From the NCBI GenBank assembly GCA_020638905.1, contig JACKHP010000006.1, positions 62,001 through 126,000 on the forward strand: 64,000 bases of DNA, written 5' to 3'. Both the position numbers and the translations under genes were made by a program. Source of the DNA: Planctomycetota bacterium. GTDB taxonomy: Bacteria > Planctomycetota > B15-G4. The notes beneath the pieces are model-generated. The model had not been told where the DNA came from and made no database searches. It saw only the letters and a program-made list of their open reading frames with translations. Positions 1 through 10,956 of the stretch are shown here, one piece after another (the stretch's first letter is position 1; the number at the start of each line of letters is the position of its first letter).

Positions 1-33
1 GGCCCGTCTCGCGCCCCTGACGGAACGCACTCC

Positions 34-369
34 ATGCACATCGACGTCCAGCCGCGCGATCACGTCCTGGTCCTCAAGCCCTACGAGCCGCGCATCGACA
101 GCCACGTGGCCGTCGAGTTCCGGCACGCGCTCGGCGACCACGCCGCGTCGAGCCGGCGCCTGCTGCTCGACCTCTCGGAGGTCGAGTTCATCGACAGCTC
201 GGGCCTCGGCGCCATCGTCGCCGCGCACCGCCGCGCGCACGAGCACGGCGGTCTCGTGATCTGCGCGCCGAGCGAGGTCGTGCTGCGGCTGTTCAGGCTG
301 GCGCGCCTCGACCGCATCATGCAGATCGCGAAGGACGTCGACGAGGCGCTCTCCGCGCTCTCCACCTGA
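34..369 (+). CDS. STAS-domain anti-sigma factor antagonist
   Basis: A 111-residue single-domain protein of the SpoIIAA/RsbV class. Such proteins bind an anti-sigma kinase and are switched by phosphorylation of one serine, in the cytoplasm. The signature stretch DLSEVEFIDSSGLGAIV (about residues 46-62) carries the Asp-Ser-Ser-Gly-Leu core, and one of the two serines is the expected phosphoacceptor. Length is typical for a free-standing STAS protein. A TGA at 18-20, 13 bases before the start, may be the end of another gene cut by the window edge, so a partner kinase or phosphatase could lie just to the left; this cannot be checked. It ends 35 bases before the glycogen phosphorylase gene on the same strand, and the two may be co-transcribed. 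The partner anti-sigma factor is not in view. Confidence 0.9.
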   Translation: MHIDVQPRDHVLVLKPYEPRIDSHVAVEFRHALGDHAASSRRLLLDLSEVEFIDSSGLGAIVAAHRRAHEHGGLVICAPSEVVLRLFRLARLDRIMQIAKDVDEALSALST

Positions 370-377
370 CACCGCCC

Positions 378-393
378 GCTCCGCGCGCGGAGC
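378..393. promoter_or_regulatory. 16-base perfect palindrome between STAS gene and glgP
   Basis: The sequence gctccgcgcgcggagc is a perfect palindrome lying between the STAS stop codon and the GAGGAG ribosome site of glgP (395-400). As RNA it could form a 6-bp stem with a CGCG loop right next to that ribosome site. It may be chance in DNA this GC-rich, or a small operator or translation-modulating hairpin. No function can be read from sequence alone. Confidence 0.3.
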
Positions 394-404
394 CGAGGAG
401 CACG

Positions 405-2906
405 ATGGACGAGACGGACCCCGGCGATCCGGAGAGCCTGCGCGACGCGGTGCTGAGGCACGCGCGTGGGACGCTGGGCCGCGAGTGGGACGACCTCTCG
501 CCGCGCGAGCGGCTCGCGGCCGTCTCGTGGGCCACGCGCGAGCGCATCCTGGGTCGCATGCTCGCGACCGAGCGCCGCTGGCGCCGCACCGACGCCAAGC
601 GCGTGGCGTACCTGTCCATGGAGTTCCTCATGGGCCGCTCGCTCGAGAACAACCTGCGCAACCTCGGCCTGTGGGACGAGTGTCGCGCGGGCCTGGCCGA
701 GCTCGGCGTCGACGTCGAGGAGCTGGCCGCGAGCGAGGCCGACGCGGCCCTCGGCAACGGCGGCCTGGGACGCCTCGCCGCGTGCTTCCTCGACGCGATG
801 GCCTCGCTCGACGTGCCCGGCTACGGCTACGGCATCAACTACGAGTACGGCCTGTTCCGGCAGTCGATCGACGGCGGCTGGCAACGCGAGCGCCCCGACG
901 CGTGGCGCGCGCTGGGCACGCCCTGGCTCGTCGAGCGCGCCGACGAGGCGGTCGTCGTCCCGCTGCGCGGGCACATCGAACACGTCGACGGAGAGGGCCC
1001 CCTCGGCGGGCACTGGCTCGGCTGGGACGTGCTCGTCGGCGTCCCCCACGACATGCCCGTGGTGGGTCACGGCGGACGCACGGTGAACGCGCTGCGGCTC
1101 TACTCGGCGCGCGCCTCCGACGAGTTCGACATCGCGATCTTCAACGAGGGCGACTACCTCGAGGCCGTCAGGCGCAAGATGGAGAGCGAGACGGTCAGCA
1201 AGGTGCTCTATCCGCCGGACGGCGACGAACGCGGCCGCGAGCTGCGCCTCGTGCAGGAGTACTTCTTCACCTCGTGCGCGATCCAGGACATCGTCAAGGC
1301 GTACCTGCGCGACCACGACGACCTGGCCGGCCTGCCCGACAAGGTCGCCATCCAGCTCAACGACACGCACCCGGCGCTGGCGGTGGCCGAGCTCATGCGC
1401 GTGCTCATGGACGAGCACGGCCTGGGCTGGGACGCGGCCTGGTCGATCACCACGCGCACGCTGGCGTACACGAACCACACGCTCCTGCCCGAGGCGCTCG
1501 AGTGCTGGTCGGCGGCGTTGCTCCGGCGCGTCCTGCCGCGGCACCTGCAGATCGTGGAGCACATCGACCACCGCTTCCAGGGCGAGGTCGGCGCACGCTT
1601 CCCCGGCGACGAGGCGCGGCGCGCGCGCATGGCGATCGTCGACCGCGGCGGGCACGAGCCCATGGTGCGCATGGCGCACCTGGCCATCGTCGGCAGCCAT
1701 TCGGTGAACGGCGTGGCGCGGCTGCACAGCGAGCTCGTCAAGTCGCAGCTCGTCCCCGACTTCCACGGGATGTGGCCCGAGCGCTTCAACAACAAGACGA
1801 ACGGCGTGACGCACAGGCGCTGGCTCGCGGGCTGCAACCCCGAGCTCGCGGCCCTCCTGGACGACGCGCTCGGCACCGCCTGGCGCGACGACCTCACGCT
1901 ACTGCGCGGGCTGGAGCCGTTCGCCGACGACGCGTCCTTCCGGGAGGACTTCCTGCGCATCAAGCACGCGAACAAGGAACGCCTGGCGACGATCGTCGAG
2001 CACACCGCGCACGTCCCGATCGACCCGTGCTCGCTCTTCGACGTGCAGGCCAAGCGCATCCACGAGTACAAGCGCCAGCTGCTCATGGCGCTGGGTGTGG
2101 TGCACGAGTACCTCGAGCTGCTCGACGGACGCACGCCGCCGGTGCCGCGCAGCTCCCTCTTCGCGGGCAAGGCGGCGCCCGGCTACTGGGCCGCCAGGCA
2201 GCACATCAAGTTCATCAACTCGATCGCGCGCGTGATCGACGCCGACCCGCGCGCCCGCGACTGGATGCGCGTCGCGTTCGTGCCCGACTACCGCGTCTCG
2301 CTGGCCGAGCGCATGATCCCCGCGGCCGACCTGTCCGAGCAGATCTCGACCGCCGGCATGGAGGCCTCCGGCACGGGCAACATGAAGTTCGCGCTCAACG
2401 GCGCGCTCACTCTCGGCACGCTCGACGGCGCGAACATCGAGATCCGCGACGAGGTCGGCGAGGAGAACATCTTCATCTTCGGGCTCACCGCCGACGAGGT
2501 GGCGCAGCACCGGGAACGCGGCAGCTACCGTCCGCGCGAGCTCTACGAGCAGGTGCCGGAGCTGCGCCGCGTGCTCGACGCGCTCGACGGCGACCTCTTC
2601 TCGTCCGGCAGCGGCACGCACTTCCGCTGGATCAAGGACGCGCTGCTCGACGGCGGCGACCCGTTCTTCGTGCTGGCCGACCTGCCGGCCTGGATCGTGA
2701 CCCAGCAGCGCGTCGGACGACTCTTCGCCGACCCGCACGCCTGGGCGCGCAAGGCCGTGCTCAACGTGGCGCGCATGGGCTTCTTCAGCAGCGACCGCAC
2801 CGTGCGCGAGTACGCGCGCGACATCTGGCACGTGCCGGTGCGCGACGTGCAGGCCCCCCGGTCCTCGTGCTCGGACCCGATCACGCTCGTCGAGCCCCCG
2901 AGCTGA
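405..2906 (+). CDS. glgP: glycogen/starch/alpha-glucan phosphorylase
   Basis: An 833-residue GT35 enzyme, the usual length of the maltodextrin/glycogen phosphorylase family. It removes glucose units from alpha-1,4-glucans with phosphate, giving glucose 1-phosphate, in the cytoplasm. The pyridoxal-phosphate site is clear near residue 660 (EASGTGNMKF, where the lysine binds the cofactor), followed by LNGALTLGTLDGANIEI. The N-terminal catalytic landmarks LSMEFLMGRSLENNL and GNGGLGRLAACFLDAMA are also present. The ATG at 405 is preceded by GAGGAG with good spacing. The gene stops only 11 bases before the 3' end of an oppositely oriented tRNA-Arg. The adjoining STAS gene hints at linkage to a stress response, but that is inference from position only. 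Confidence 0.97.
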   Translation: MDETDPGDPESLRDAVLRHARGTLGREWDDLSPRERLAAVSWATRERILGRMLATERRWRRTDAKRVAYLSMEFLMGRSLENNLRNLGLWDECRAGLAELGVDVEELAASEADAALGNGGLGRLAACFLDAMASLDVPGYGYGINYEYGLFRQSIDGGWQRERPDAWRALGTPWLVERADEAVVVPLRGHIEHVDGEGPLGGHWLGWDVLVGVPHDMPVVGHGGRTVNALRLYSARASDEFDIAIFNEGDYLEAVRRKMESETVSKVLYPPDGDERGRELRLVQEYFFTSCAIQDIVKAYLRDHDDLAGLPDKVAIQLNDTHPALAVAELMRVLMDEHGLGWDAAWSITTRTLAYTNHTLLPEALECWSAALLRRVLPRHLQIVEHIDHRFQGEVGARFPGDEARRARMAIVDRGGHEPMVRMAHLAIVGSHSVNGVARLHSELVKSQLVPDFHGMWPERFNNKTNGVTHRRWLAGCNPELAALLDDALGTAWRDDLTLLRGLEPFADDASFREDFLRIKHANKERLATIVEHTAHVPIDPCSLFDVQAKRIHEYKRQLLMALGVVHEYLELLDGRTPPVPRSSLFAGKAAPGYWAARQHIKFINSIARVIDADPRARDWMRVAFVPDYRVSLAERMIPAADLSEQISTAGMEASGTGNMKFALNGALTLGTLDGANIEIRDEVGEENIFIFGLTADEVAQHRERGSYRPRELYEQVPELRRVLDALDGDLFSSGSGTHFRWIKDALLDGGDPFFVLADLPAWIVTQQRVGRLFADPHAWARKAVLNVARMGFFSSDRTVREYARDIWHVPVRDVQAPRSSCSDPITLVEPPS

Positions 2907-2917
2907 CGCCGAGGCGC

Positions 2918-2994
2918 TGGTACACCCGGCAGGATTCGAACCTGCGACCTCCTGCTCCGGAGGCAGGCGCTCTATCCAACTGAGCTACGGGTGC
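2918..2994 (-). tRNA. tRNA-Arg (anticodon CCG)
   Basis: On the minus strand a full cloverleaf can be drawn: acceptor gcacccg/cgggtgt, T8-A9, D arm gctcagttggatagagc, anticodon arm cctgc-CTCCGGA-gcagg, and T arm gcagg-ttcgaat-cctgc. The anticodon CCG reads the arginine codon CGG. Discriminator A is followed by an encoded CCA (2918-2920). The first acceptor pair is a G-U wobble. The gene lies tail to tail with glgP. Confidence 0.95.
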
Positions 2995-3078
2995 CCGAAG
3001 GGATCGATGATCCGGGGCGGCCCCGCGAGGTCAAGGGCACGCCTTCCCCGACCCGGGGCCGTCGGCCCGCAGCCAGCC

Positions 3079-3489
3079 TCAGACGGCCCGATGGGCGGCG
3101 CGCGGCGGAGCGTCCCCGAAGCCGCCCGCCTGCCGGACGCCGATCGCCGCCGGCCGCGGCAGCCCGCGCAGCACGGGAGCGCGGGGCTCCTCGGCGGGCA
3201 GGCCGAGCGCGGCGATCTGCTGCTCGACCAGCGCCCGCGCCTGCGCGGCGTCGACCCCGGTGTGCAGGCCGCCGTCTCCGGTGCGCATCACGTTCGGGCC
3301 CGTGGCGCAGCTGTCCATGCACGAGGTGGTGCAGACGCGCACGTGCCGCCGGGCGGGAGAGCTCGCCACGATGCCGCGCATCTGCTCGACGAGTCGAGCG
3401 CCGCCCCGCTCGCCGCAGCCCGGTCCCTGGCAGACGAAGAACACGACGCGGGTCGGATCATCGGAAGGCGTGTGCGCATGGTCGGACAT
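3079..3489 (-). CDS. (2Fe-2S) ferredoxin, thioredoxin-fold family
   Basis: A 136-residue protein of the small ferredoxins with a thioredoxin fold, related to the NuoE-type cluster domain. The four cluster cysteines are visible: CQGPGC near residues 20-25, and a C-x3-C pair in CTTSCMDSC near residues 53-61. This matches the family pattern of one N-terminal pair and one C-terminal pair. It probably carries electrons in the cytoplasm; the redox partner is unknown. The last ~40 residues are rich in Ala, Pro and Arg and may be disordered. A second member of the same family lies at 62761-63099, so the genome has at least two. The gene is a single unit ending near the tRNA-Arg and is oriented like leuS, 155 bases away. 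Confidence 0.85.
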   Translation of the reverse strand: MSDHAHTPSDDPTRVVFFVCQGPGCGERGGARLVEQMRGIVASSPARRHVRVCTTSCMDSCATGPNVMRTGDGGLHTGVDAAQARALVEQQIAALGLPAEEPRAPVLRGLPRPAAIGVRQAGGFGDAPPRAAHRAV

Positions 3490-3644
3490 CGGACGGCCCT
3501 CGGGACGACGACTGTGGTGGTCCTATCGGTGCGTCGGACCCTCCTCTGCACCGCCCAGCCCCAGCGGCGGGACTGGGGGGACGAAGGCCAGCCCGCGATG
3601 TCACCCCGAATGGGACGAAGTCCCCAGACATGGGGTCGCGTCGC

Positions 3645-6095
<2,451 letters not shown>

Positions 6096-6285
6096 TTCGA
6101 TCCCGCGGTCGGCGGTGGCTCGGCGCACCCGCGGCGCGGTCCGCCGCGCGCGGCGAGGCATCCGGTCGGCCTGCGCCGCGAGGACGGCGGACACGGGGCG
6201 ACTCGACGACGACGCAGACTCGGCGACCCGATCACGGGTGCGAACGAGGCCAGGATACCGTCGGCGGTCGCCGACAGAAATCCTC

Positions 6286-6315
6286 TTGCGCGGCCCCCGG
6301 GAGGTTCCCTAGCTT
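6286..6315 (+). promoter_or_regulatory. weak promoter candidate upstream of tRNA-Ala
   Basis: TTGCGC (6286-6291) and TAGCTT (6310-6315) are spaced by 18 bases, about 83 bases before the tRNA-Ala gene. The match to sigma-70 boxes is partial (about 3 of 6 in each). It is the only candidate I see between leuS and the tRNA, and it may be chance. Confidence 0.22.
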
Positions 6316-6397
6316 CTCCCGTCCCTCCGGCCGTCGCACGCCACGTGGCGCACGACGGCAAGGGCGCGATCACCCCCGCGCTCCCGCGGATGCGGTC

Positions 6398-6473
6398 GGG
6401 CGGTTAGCTCAGTTGGTAGAGCGTCTGGCTGGCAGCCAGAAGGTCAGGGGTTCGACCCCCCTACCGTCCACCA
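6398..6473 (+). tRNA. tRNA-Ala (anticodon GGC)
   Basis: Complete cloverleaf: acceptor gggcggt/accgtcc, T8-A9, D arm gctcagttggtagagc, anticodon arm tctgg-CTGGCAG-ccaga, T arm agggg-ttcgacc-cccct, discriminator A and encoded CCA. The anticodon GGC reads GCC. The third acceptor pair is G3-U70, the classic identity element recognised by alanyl-tRNA synthetase, which supports the call independently of the anticodon. Confidence 0.97.
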
Positions 6474-6538
6474 TCGCTCCGCGCCGCGGTGCGCCGCGCC
6501 ACCGCGGCGCGTGACGTCCCGCGCGCGCGAGGCGATCG

Positions 6539-7519
6539 ATGAGCGACCTGCGGCCGCTGGGACGTGACGAGATCGAGCACACCGCCGCGGCGCTGCGCGA
6601 CGACGTGCGGCGCACGCCGACCGTGCGCGTCCCCGACGACGTGGCGACGCGCCTCGTGGGTCCCGGAACCGACCTGCGGCTCAAGCTCGAACTGCTGCAG
6701 CACACCGGCACGTTCAAGGTCCGCGGCGCGCTCGCGGTCGTCCGCAGCCTGCCCCCGCAGGACGTGGCGCGCGGGCTCACCGCCATCTCGGCCGGCAACC
6801 ACGCCCTGGCCGTGGCCTGGGTGGCGCGCCGCCTGGGCACGTCGGCCAAGGTCGTCATGATCCGGACCGCCAACCCGTTCCGCGTGGCACGCGCGCGCGA
6901 ACTGGGAGCCGAGGTCGTGCTGGCCGACGACGCGGCCTCGGGCTTCGCGCTCGTCGAGCGCCTGGCCGCCGACGAGGGACGCGCCTACGTGCATCCCTTC
7001 GAAGGCCGCCGGACGGCGCTCGGGACGGCCACCGTCGGCCTCGAGCTCGCCGACGATGCACCCGACCTCGACGCCGTGGTGGTGCCCATCGGCGGCGGCG
7101 GGCTGGCCGCCGGCGTGGCCAGCGCGATCAAGCTCTGGATCCCGGGCTGCGCGGTCTACGGCGTCGAGCCCGTGGGCGCCCCGACGATGACGGCAGCCTT
7201 CGCCGCGGGCGGCCCCGTGGCCATCGGACCCATCCGGTCCATCGCCGACAGCCTGGGAGGGCCGTTCACCGGCCCGCTCAGCTACGCGCTCTGCAAGGCG
7301 GCGCTCGACGAGGTCGTGCTGGTCGACGACGAGCAGTTGCGCGCCGCGATGCGGGCCGCCTTCCACGAGTTCAAGCTGGCCGTCGAACCGGCCGGCGCGG
7401 CCGCCACCGCGGCGGTCATGGGACCGCTGCGCGCCCGCCTGACCGGCAAGCGCGTGGGCCTCGTGGTGTGCGGCAGCAACATCGACCTCCCCACGTGGAT
7501 GGCGCTCGTCGCGTCCTGA
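6539..7519 (+). CDS. PLP-dependent threonine/serine dehydratase-like enzyme
   Basis: A 326-residue fold-type II pyridoxal-phosphate enzyme resembling the short catabolic threonine ammonia-lyases and serine racemases (TdcB-like), lacking the regulatory ACT domain of long IlvA. The cofactor lysine is Lys60 in HTGTFKVRGA. The phosphate-binding glycine loop is PIGGGGLAAG near residue 184, and the C-terminal CGSNID supplies the serine that contacts the pyridine ring. The likely reaction is removal of water and ammonia from threonine or serine to give a 2-oxo acid; exact substrate is not determinable. The usual GSFKxRGA is here TGTFKVRGA, a mild variation. It lies 65 bases after tRNA-Ala and ends convergently with the DUF502 gene, 26 bases apart. 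Confidence 0.85.
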   Translation: MSDLRPLGRDEIEHTAAALRDDVRRTPTVRVPDDVATRLVGPGTDLRLKLELLQHTGTFKVRGALAVVRSLPPQDVARGLTAISAGNHALAVAWVARRLGTSAKVVMIRTANPFRVARARELGAEVVLADDAASGFALVERLAADEGRAYVHPFEGRRTALGTATVGLELADDAPDLDAVVVPIGGGGLAAGVASAIKLWIPGCAVYGVEPVGAPTMTAAFAAGGPVAIGPIRSIADSLGGPFTGPLSYALCKAALDEVVLVDDEQLRAAMRAAFHEFKLAVEPAGAAATAAVMGPLRARLTGKRVGLVVCGSNIDLPTWMALVAS

Positions 7520-7545
7520 GTCGCGTTCACGCCGTGCGTGCCGCG

Positions 7546-8196
7546 TCACGACGCGCCGCGCGTGCGGCGCTGCGCGAGGCGGGCCCGCAACGAGACCACA
7601 CGCGACGTCTCGTCGGCTTCGTCGTCGGGATGCAGTCCCGCCTTGCCGAGCGACACGAGCGCCTTCAACGCCGCGTTCACCGTGAGATCGGCCGGACGCG
7701 TGCGCGCGCCCTCGACCACGAGCAGGCGCCCCACCGTGGGGTTCACCGCCGACGGCAGGAACAGCACGAGGCGCTCGACCTCGCCGTCCTCGGCGGGCAG
7801 CGTACGCGTCACGAGCGCGAGCTCCTCGGCGGGCAGGTCGCGGCTGGCGAGCCACACGACGCGCTCGAACATCGCGCCCTTGCCCTCGCCGTAGCCGAGG
7901 ATCTGCTGCAGCGTGTGGTAGAGGCCCCCCACGAGCGGCAGTTCGGAGAGCAGTGCGTCCACGAGCTGCCACAGGCCGCGCCCCACGAAGGTCGTGACGA
8001 ACAGGCCGATGGCGTAGGTGACCGCCACGACGACGAGCAGCCCGGCGCCCGGCACGTACCAGCTCTGCTTGCCGAGGCCGGACCCGGCGATGAGCGACTC
8101 GGTCCACGCCACGGCCAGCACGAGGCCGCCCACGGGCAGCAGCGCCACCACGCCGGCCACCAGCGTGCGCGCGAGATGTCGACGGAACGAGGCCAT
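7546..8196 (-). CDS. DUF502 family membrane protein
   Basis: A 216-residue protein with two N-terminal membrane segments (about residues 8-28 and 47-70) followed by a soluble domain, the layout of DUF502 proteins. The conserved region ELPLVGGLYHTLQQILGYGEG, with the later FLPSAVNPTVGRLLVV, matches the family pattern in which a juxtamembrane stretch is followed by a beta-rich domain. The role of the family is unknown; a membrane-associated function is all that can be said. The ATG at 8196 is preceded by GGAGAG at good spacing. It ends facing the dehydratase gene, and starts 50 bases after the stop of the glycosyltransferase gene on the same strand. Confidence 0.8.
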   Translation of the reverse strand: MASFRRHLARTLVAGVVALLPVGGLVLAVAWTESLIAGSGLGKQSWYVPGAGLLVVVAVTYAIGLFVTTFVGRGLWQLVDALLSELPLVGGLYHTLQQILGYGEGKGAMFERVVWLASRDLPAEELALVTRTLPAEDGEVERLVLFLPSAVNPTVGRLLVVEGARTRPADLTVNAALKALVSLGKAGLHPDDEADETSRVVSLRARLAQRRTRGAS

Positions 8197-8246
8197 GCGC
8201 CGCTCTCCCCGGGAGAAGCCTGCCGAACGCCGATGGTACCGCGGCG

Positions 8247-9953
8247 TCAGGGACGCACGAGCAACGAGACCGTGGGACGCACCGCCAGCGTGCGCTCGAC
8301 GACCGTCCCGCGCGGACTGCCGAAGACCGCGGCCACGCGCATGCCCGCGACCTCCTGGCCGACCGCGAGCGGAGGGGTCGCCGCGGAGTCGCGTCCCGTC
8401 GGCAGCTCCGTCGGGAAGGTCATCCACAGCAGCGCGTCGGGACGCGTCTCGGGCCGCGCGCGCCAGCGCGCATCCAGCCCCGGCGCGTCGGCGATGCCGT
8501 ACACCGCGTAGTCGTACGCCAGCGGCGACACCGGCGGTCCGGCCTCGCGTCCGTCGGCGACCAGCGTGACGCGTCCGCCGTCGGGCAGCAGCGTCGCCAG
8601 GGCGAGGGCCGCCTCGGCGCGCGGGTCGTCGCGCTCGACGAGCAGCGTGTGGAGTTCCTCGAGCGGCGCCAGCGGCGCGCGTCCCCAGCCGACGGTGCGG
8701 GTCAGCTCGCCCCAGCCCCAGTCGGCCAGCGACACGAGCGCGAGCAGCACGACGATGCCCACCAGTCCCTGCTTCGGACCCAGGTCGCGCCGCCGCAACG
8801 CGACCTCGACGCAGGCCACGCCGGCGACGGCGGTGAGCGCGCCCACCAACGCCAGCGGCACGAGCAGGAAGCGCACGTAGCAGAACCCCGCCGGCACGAC
8901 GAAGAGCAGCAGCGTCGACACGACGACGCCCGGCAGCAGCGCCGCGGCGAGCCGGTCGCGCGCCGCCACGAGTCCCAGGCCGAGCAGCGCCAGCAGGCAC
9001 GGCGCACCACCGGCCGCGTCGAGCAGCAGCCGTCCGGAGTACGTCAGCAGTCCGGCCCACTGCGTCGGGTCGGACGAATCGATGCGCGGGACGTGCTCGA
9101 CGCCTCCGGTGACGAGGTAGCGCACGTGGTCGAGGAAGGTCTGCGGCGTGAGCAGCGCGCCACCCAGGAACGCGTACGCGCCCAGTCCGAGCAGCGCGCA
9201 GCGCAGGGCGACCTTGGGACCGCCGCGGCGCCCGTCGAACAGCGCGCCCAGCACGACCACCGGACCCAGCACGAACGCCGGGTCCTTGAAGGCGGTGGCG
9301 ATGGCGGCCGCCAACGCGGCCTCCGTCCAGCGGCGTTCGACCGCGGCCAGCAGCGCGCCCACGGCCGCGCACAGCATGAGTGCGTCGACGTTCGTGGTCG
9401 CTCCGTAGTACGCCACCGGATAGGTCGCGCCGAACGTGAGCAGCACGAGCGCCGGCGCCAGGCGGTCGGCCAGCAGCGTGTGGCGCGTGACGCGTCGCGC
9501 GAGACGTGCGGCCAGCACCATCGTGAGCGCCACGGCGAGCGCCATCGCCACGCGGCTCACCCAGCGCTCGGCGCGCAGCAGCTCGAGCGTCGTGTCTCCG
9601 TGCTCCCAGAGCATCTGTCGGCGGGCGTTCGGGTCGAGCGGTTCGAGGGTGCCGAAGTCGGGCAGTCCGGGGTCGACGAGCGCGCACGTCACGCCCATCA
9701 CGAACGAGCCCAGCGGCGGATACTTGTCGAGGAAGCCGGCCCCGGGGGAGTAGGCCGTGCGCAGGGCCTCGAGGGCCCGCGCCGGGTGGACGCCGTCCAT
9801 CTCGGGCATCACGGGTCCGAGATCGGCGGGCCCCGAGAGGCGCGCGAGACCGGGCCAGACGAGCAGCCACAGCGCCCCCGCCAGGGCCAGCCAGAGCAGG
9901 CCGAAGCGGGCCCTCCGCTCGGGGAGCGGGGGCTCCGTCTCCACTTCGCTCAA
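8247..9953 (-). CDS. polytopic membrane protein, GT-C glycosyltransferase-like
   Basis: About 568 residues with roughly ten hydrophobic segments, beginning with FGLLWLALAGALWLLVWPG. A GT-C type layout is suggested by the early periplasmic loop with acidic residues (PEMDGVHPARA) and the KYPPLGSF motif, common in dolichyl- or undecaprenyl-phosphate-sugar dependent enzymes such as the GT39/ArnT/DUF2029 groups. A soluble C-terminal domain follows. It would transfer a sugar from a lipid carrier to a protein or lipid outside the membrane; the acceptor is unknown. The divergent prepilin gene next door makes pilin glycosylation a possibility, but this is speculation. The start is uncertain: a TTG at 9953 follows GTGAGG at 8 bases, whereas the frame is open to an ATG at 10157, almost inside the pilin leader region. 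Confidence 0.7.
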   Translation of the reverse strand: MSEVETEPPLPERRARFGLLWLALAGALWLLVWPGLARLSGPADLGPVMPEMDGVHPARALEALRTAYSPGAGFLDKYPPLGSFVMGVTCALVDPGLPDFGTLEPLDPNARRQMLWEHGDTTLELLRAERWVSRVAMALAVALTMVLAARLARRVTRHTLLADRLAPALVLLTFGATYPVAYYGATTNVDALMLCAAVGALLAAVERRWTEAALAAAIATAFKDPAFVLGPVVVLGALFDGRRGGPKVALRCALLGLGAYAFLGGALLTPQTFLDHVRYLVTGGVEHVPRIDSSDPTQWAGLLTYSGRLLLDAAGGAPCLLALLGLGLVAARDRLAAALLPGVVVSTLLLFVVPAGFCYVRFLLVPLALVGALTAVAGVACVEVALRRRDLGPKQGLVGIVVLLALVSLADWGWGELTRTVGWGRAPLAPLEELHTLLVERDDPRAEAALALATLLPDGGRVTLVADGREAGPPVSPLAYDYAVYGIADAPGLDARWRARPETRPDALLWMTFPTELPTGRDSAATPPLAVGQEVAGMRVAAVFGSPRGTVVERTLAVRPTVSLLVRP

Positions 9954-10187
9954 GAGGAGCACCTCACCCGGACGAAGAGGGCCGACGAGCCGCGGGGCGC
10001 CACCCGCGGACTCGCTCGTGCGGCCCTCCGGTCGTTCCGGTGGGACCCGGCAAGCGGCCGAGGCCGCCAGCGAGCTCGTTCGGCAATCGCGTTCAAGTGT
10101 CCCGTCCCGCAGGACGAAACCCAGATGCAGCGAACCCGGCACCCCTGCACGGAACAAGCCGGCGCTGCACTTCTCGGAGGCTCATCC

Positions 10188-10655
10188 ATGTCCATCAATC
10201 GCGCTCGCAAGCAGCAGGGCTTCACGCTCGTCGAGCTCCTCATCGTCGTCATCATCCTCGGCATCCTCGCCGCCGTCGTCATCCCGCAGTTCAACACGGC
10301 TGCGTCGGAGTCGAAGGAAGCCGCGCTGGCCTCGAACCTGGCCACCATCCGCCAGGCCGTCGAGATGTACAAGGTCCAGCATGGGGACGTGTTCCCCGGC
10401 GACACCATCACCACGCAGCTCACGAGCAAGACCGACGCGTCGGGTACGACCACGGGCACGCTGCTCTACGGCCCGTACCTGCGCAACAGCTTCCCGAAGA
10501 ACCCCGTCAACTCGCTGGCCACGGTGAGCGTCGTCACGACGACTCCGTCCGCGGGTGACGATACGACGGGCTGGGTCTACAACAAGTCCGACGGGACGTT
10601 CAAGGCCAACAGCGCCGGTGCCGGCCCCAGCGGCGCCGACTACTTCGGCCTCTGA
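10188..10655 (+). CDS. GspG-like prepilin 1
   Basis: A 155-residue prepilin. The leader MSINRARKQQG is short and basic, then comes the prepilin peptidase site G|FTLVE with Glu5, and a hydrophobic helix VVIILGILAAVVIPQF. The C-terminal domain contains EMYKVQHGDVFPG and YGPYLRNSFPKNPVN, features of the major pseudopilins of type II secretion-like systems in planctomycetes. The protein would be cleaved and N-methylated at the inner membrane and assembled into a pilus or pseudopilus. GGAGG lies 7 bases before the ATG. A strong hairpin follows the stop codon, so this gene is probably a transcription unit of its own. It is transcribed divergently from the glycosyltransferase-like gene. Confidence 0.93.
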   Translation: MSINRARKQQGFTLVELLIVVIILGILAAVVIPQFNTAASESKEAALASNLATIRQAVEMYKVQHGDVFPGDTITTQLTSKTDASGTTTGTLLYGPYLRNSFPKNPVNSLATVSVVTTTPSAGDDTTGWVYNKSDGTFKANSAGAGPSGADYFGL

Positions 10656-10683
10656 TCGTCCGACCCAGGCTCCGGCCTGTTCC

Positions 10684-10718
10684 GAGGGCCCCCGACGCGC
10701 GCTGCGTCGGGGGCCCTC
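10684..10718 (+). terminator. GC hairpin terminator after prepilin 1
   Basis: Perfect 15-bp stem gagggcccccgacgc (10684-10698) with gcgtcgggggccctc (10704-10718) and a five-base loop gcgct. It lies 29 bases after the pilin stop. There is no T-run after it, so termination would rest on the stem itself. The rest of 10656-10956 (301 bases between the two pilin genes) shows no further gene or signal that I can support. Confidence 0.7.
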
Positions 10719-10956
10719 CGCGTTCGTGGGGAGCGCCTGCGCGCGCGATCCTGCCGCGCGCGACCGTGGGTCGGCGTCGCCGGCCCGAGTCCGACAGGCG
10801 TCGTTCGCGGAGCCCACCGACGAGCGCGGCGGTCCGTCGTCCCCGCGGGTGCGCGAGGCCGCGACGATCGCGTGTCGCGGACCCGACGCGACGCTCAAGT
10901 CGCACCCCCGGGACGACGATGGCTGGCAGGTCATCCCCGTTCGAGGTCGCAGTGCC

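Noticed and set aside
6096..6194. LeuRS start at the ATG at 6194
   Set aside because: It adds 33 arginine-rich residues not seen in LeuRS; the GTG at 6095 or the ATG at 6065 fits the family N-terminus.
9954..10157. Longer N-terminus for the glycosyltransferase-like protein starting at 10157
   Set aside because: The extra residues lack membrane segments or conservation cues and would place coding sequence in the presumed promoter region of the divergent pilin; the TTG at 9953 has a good ribosome site.
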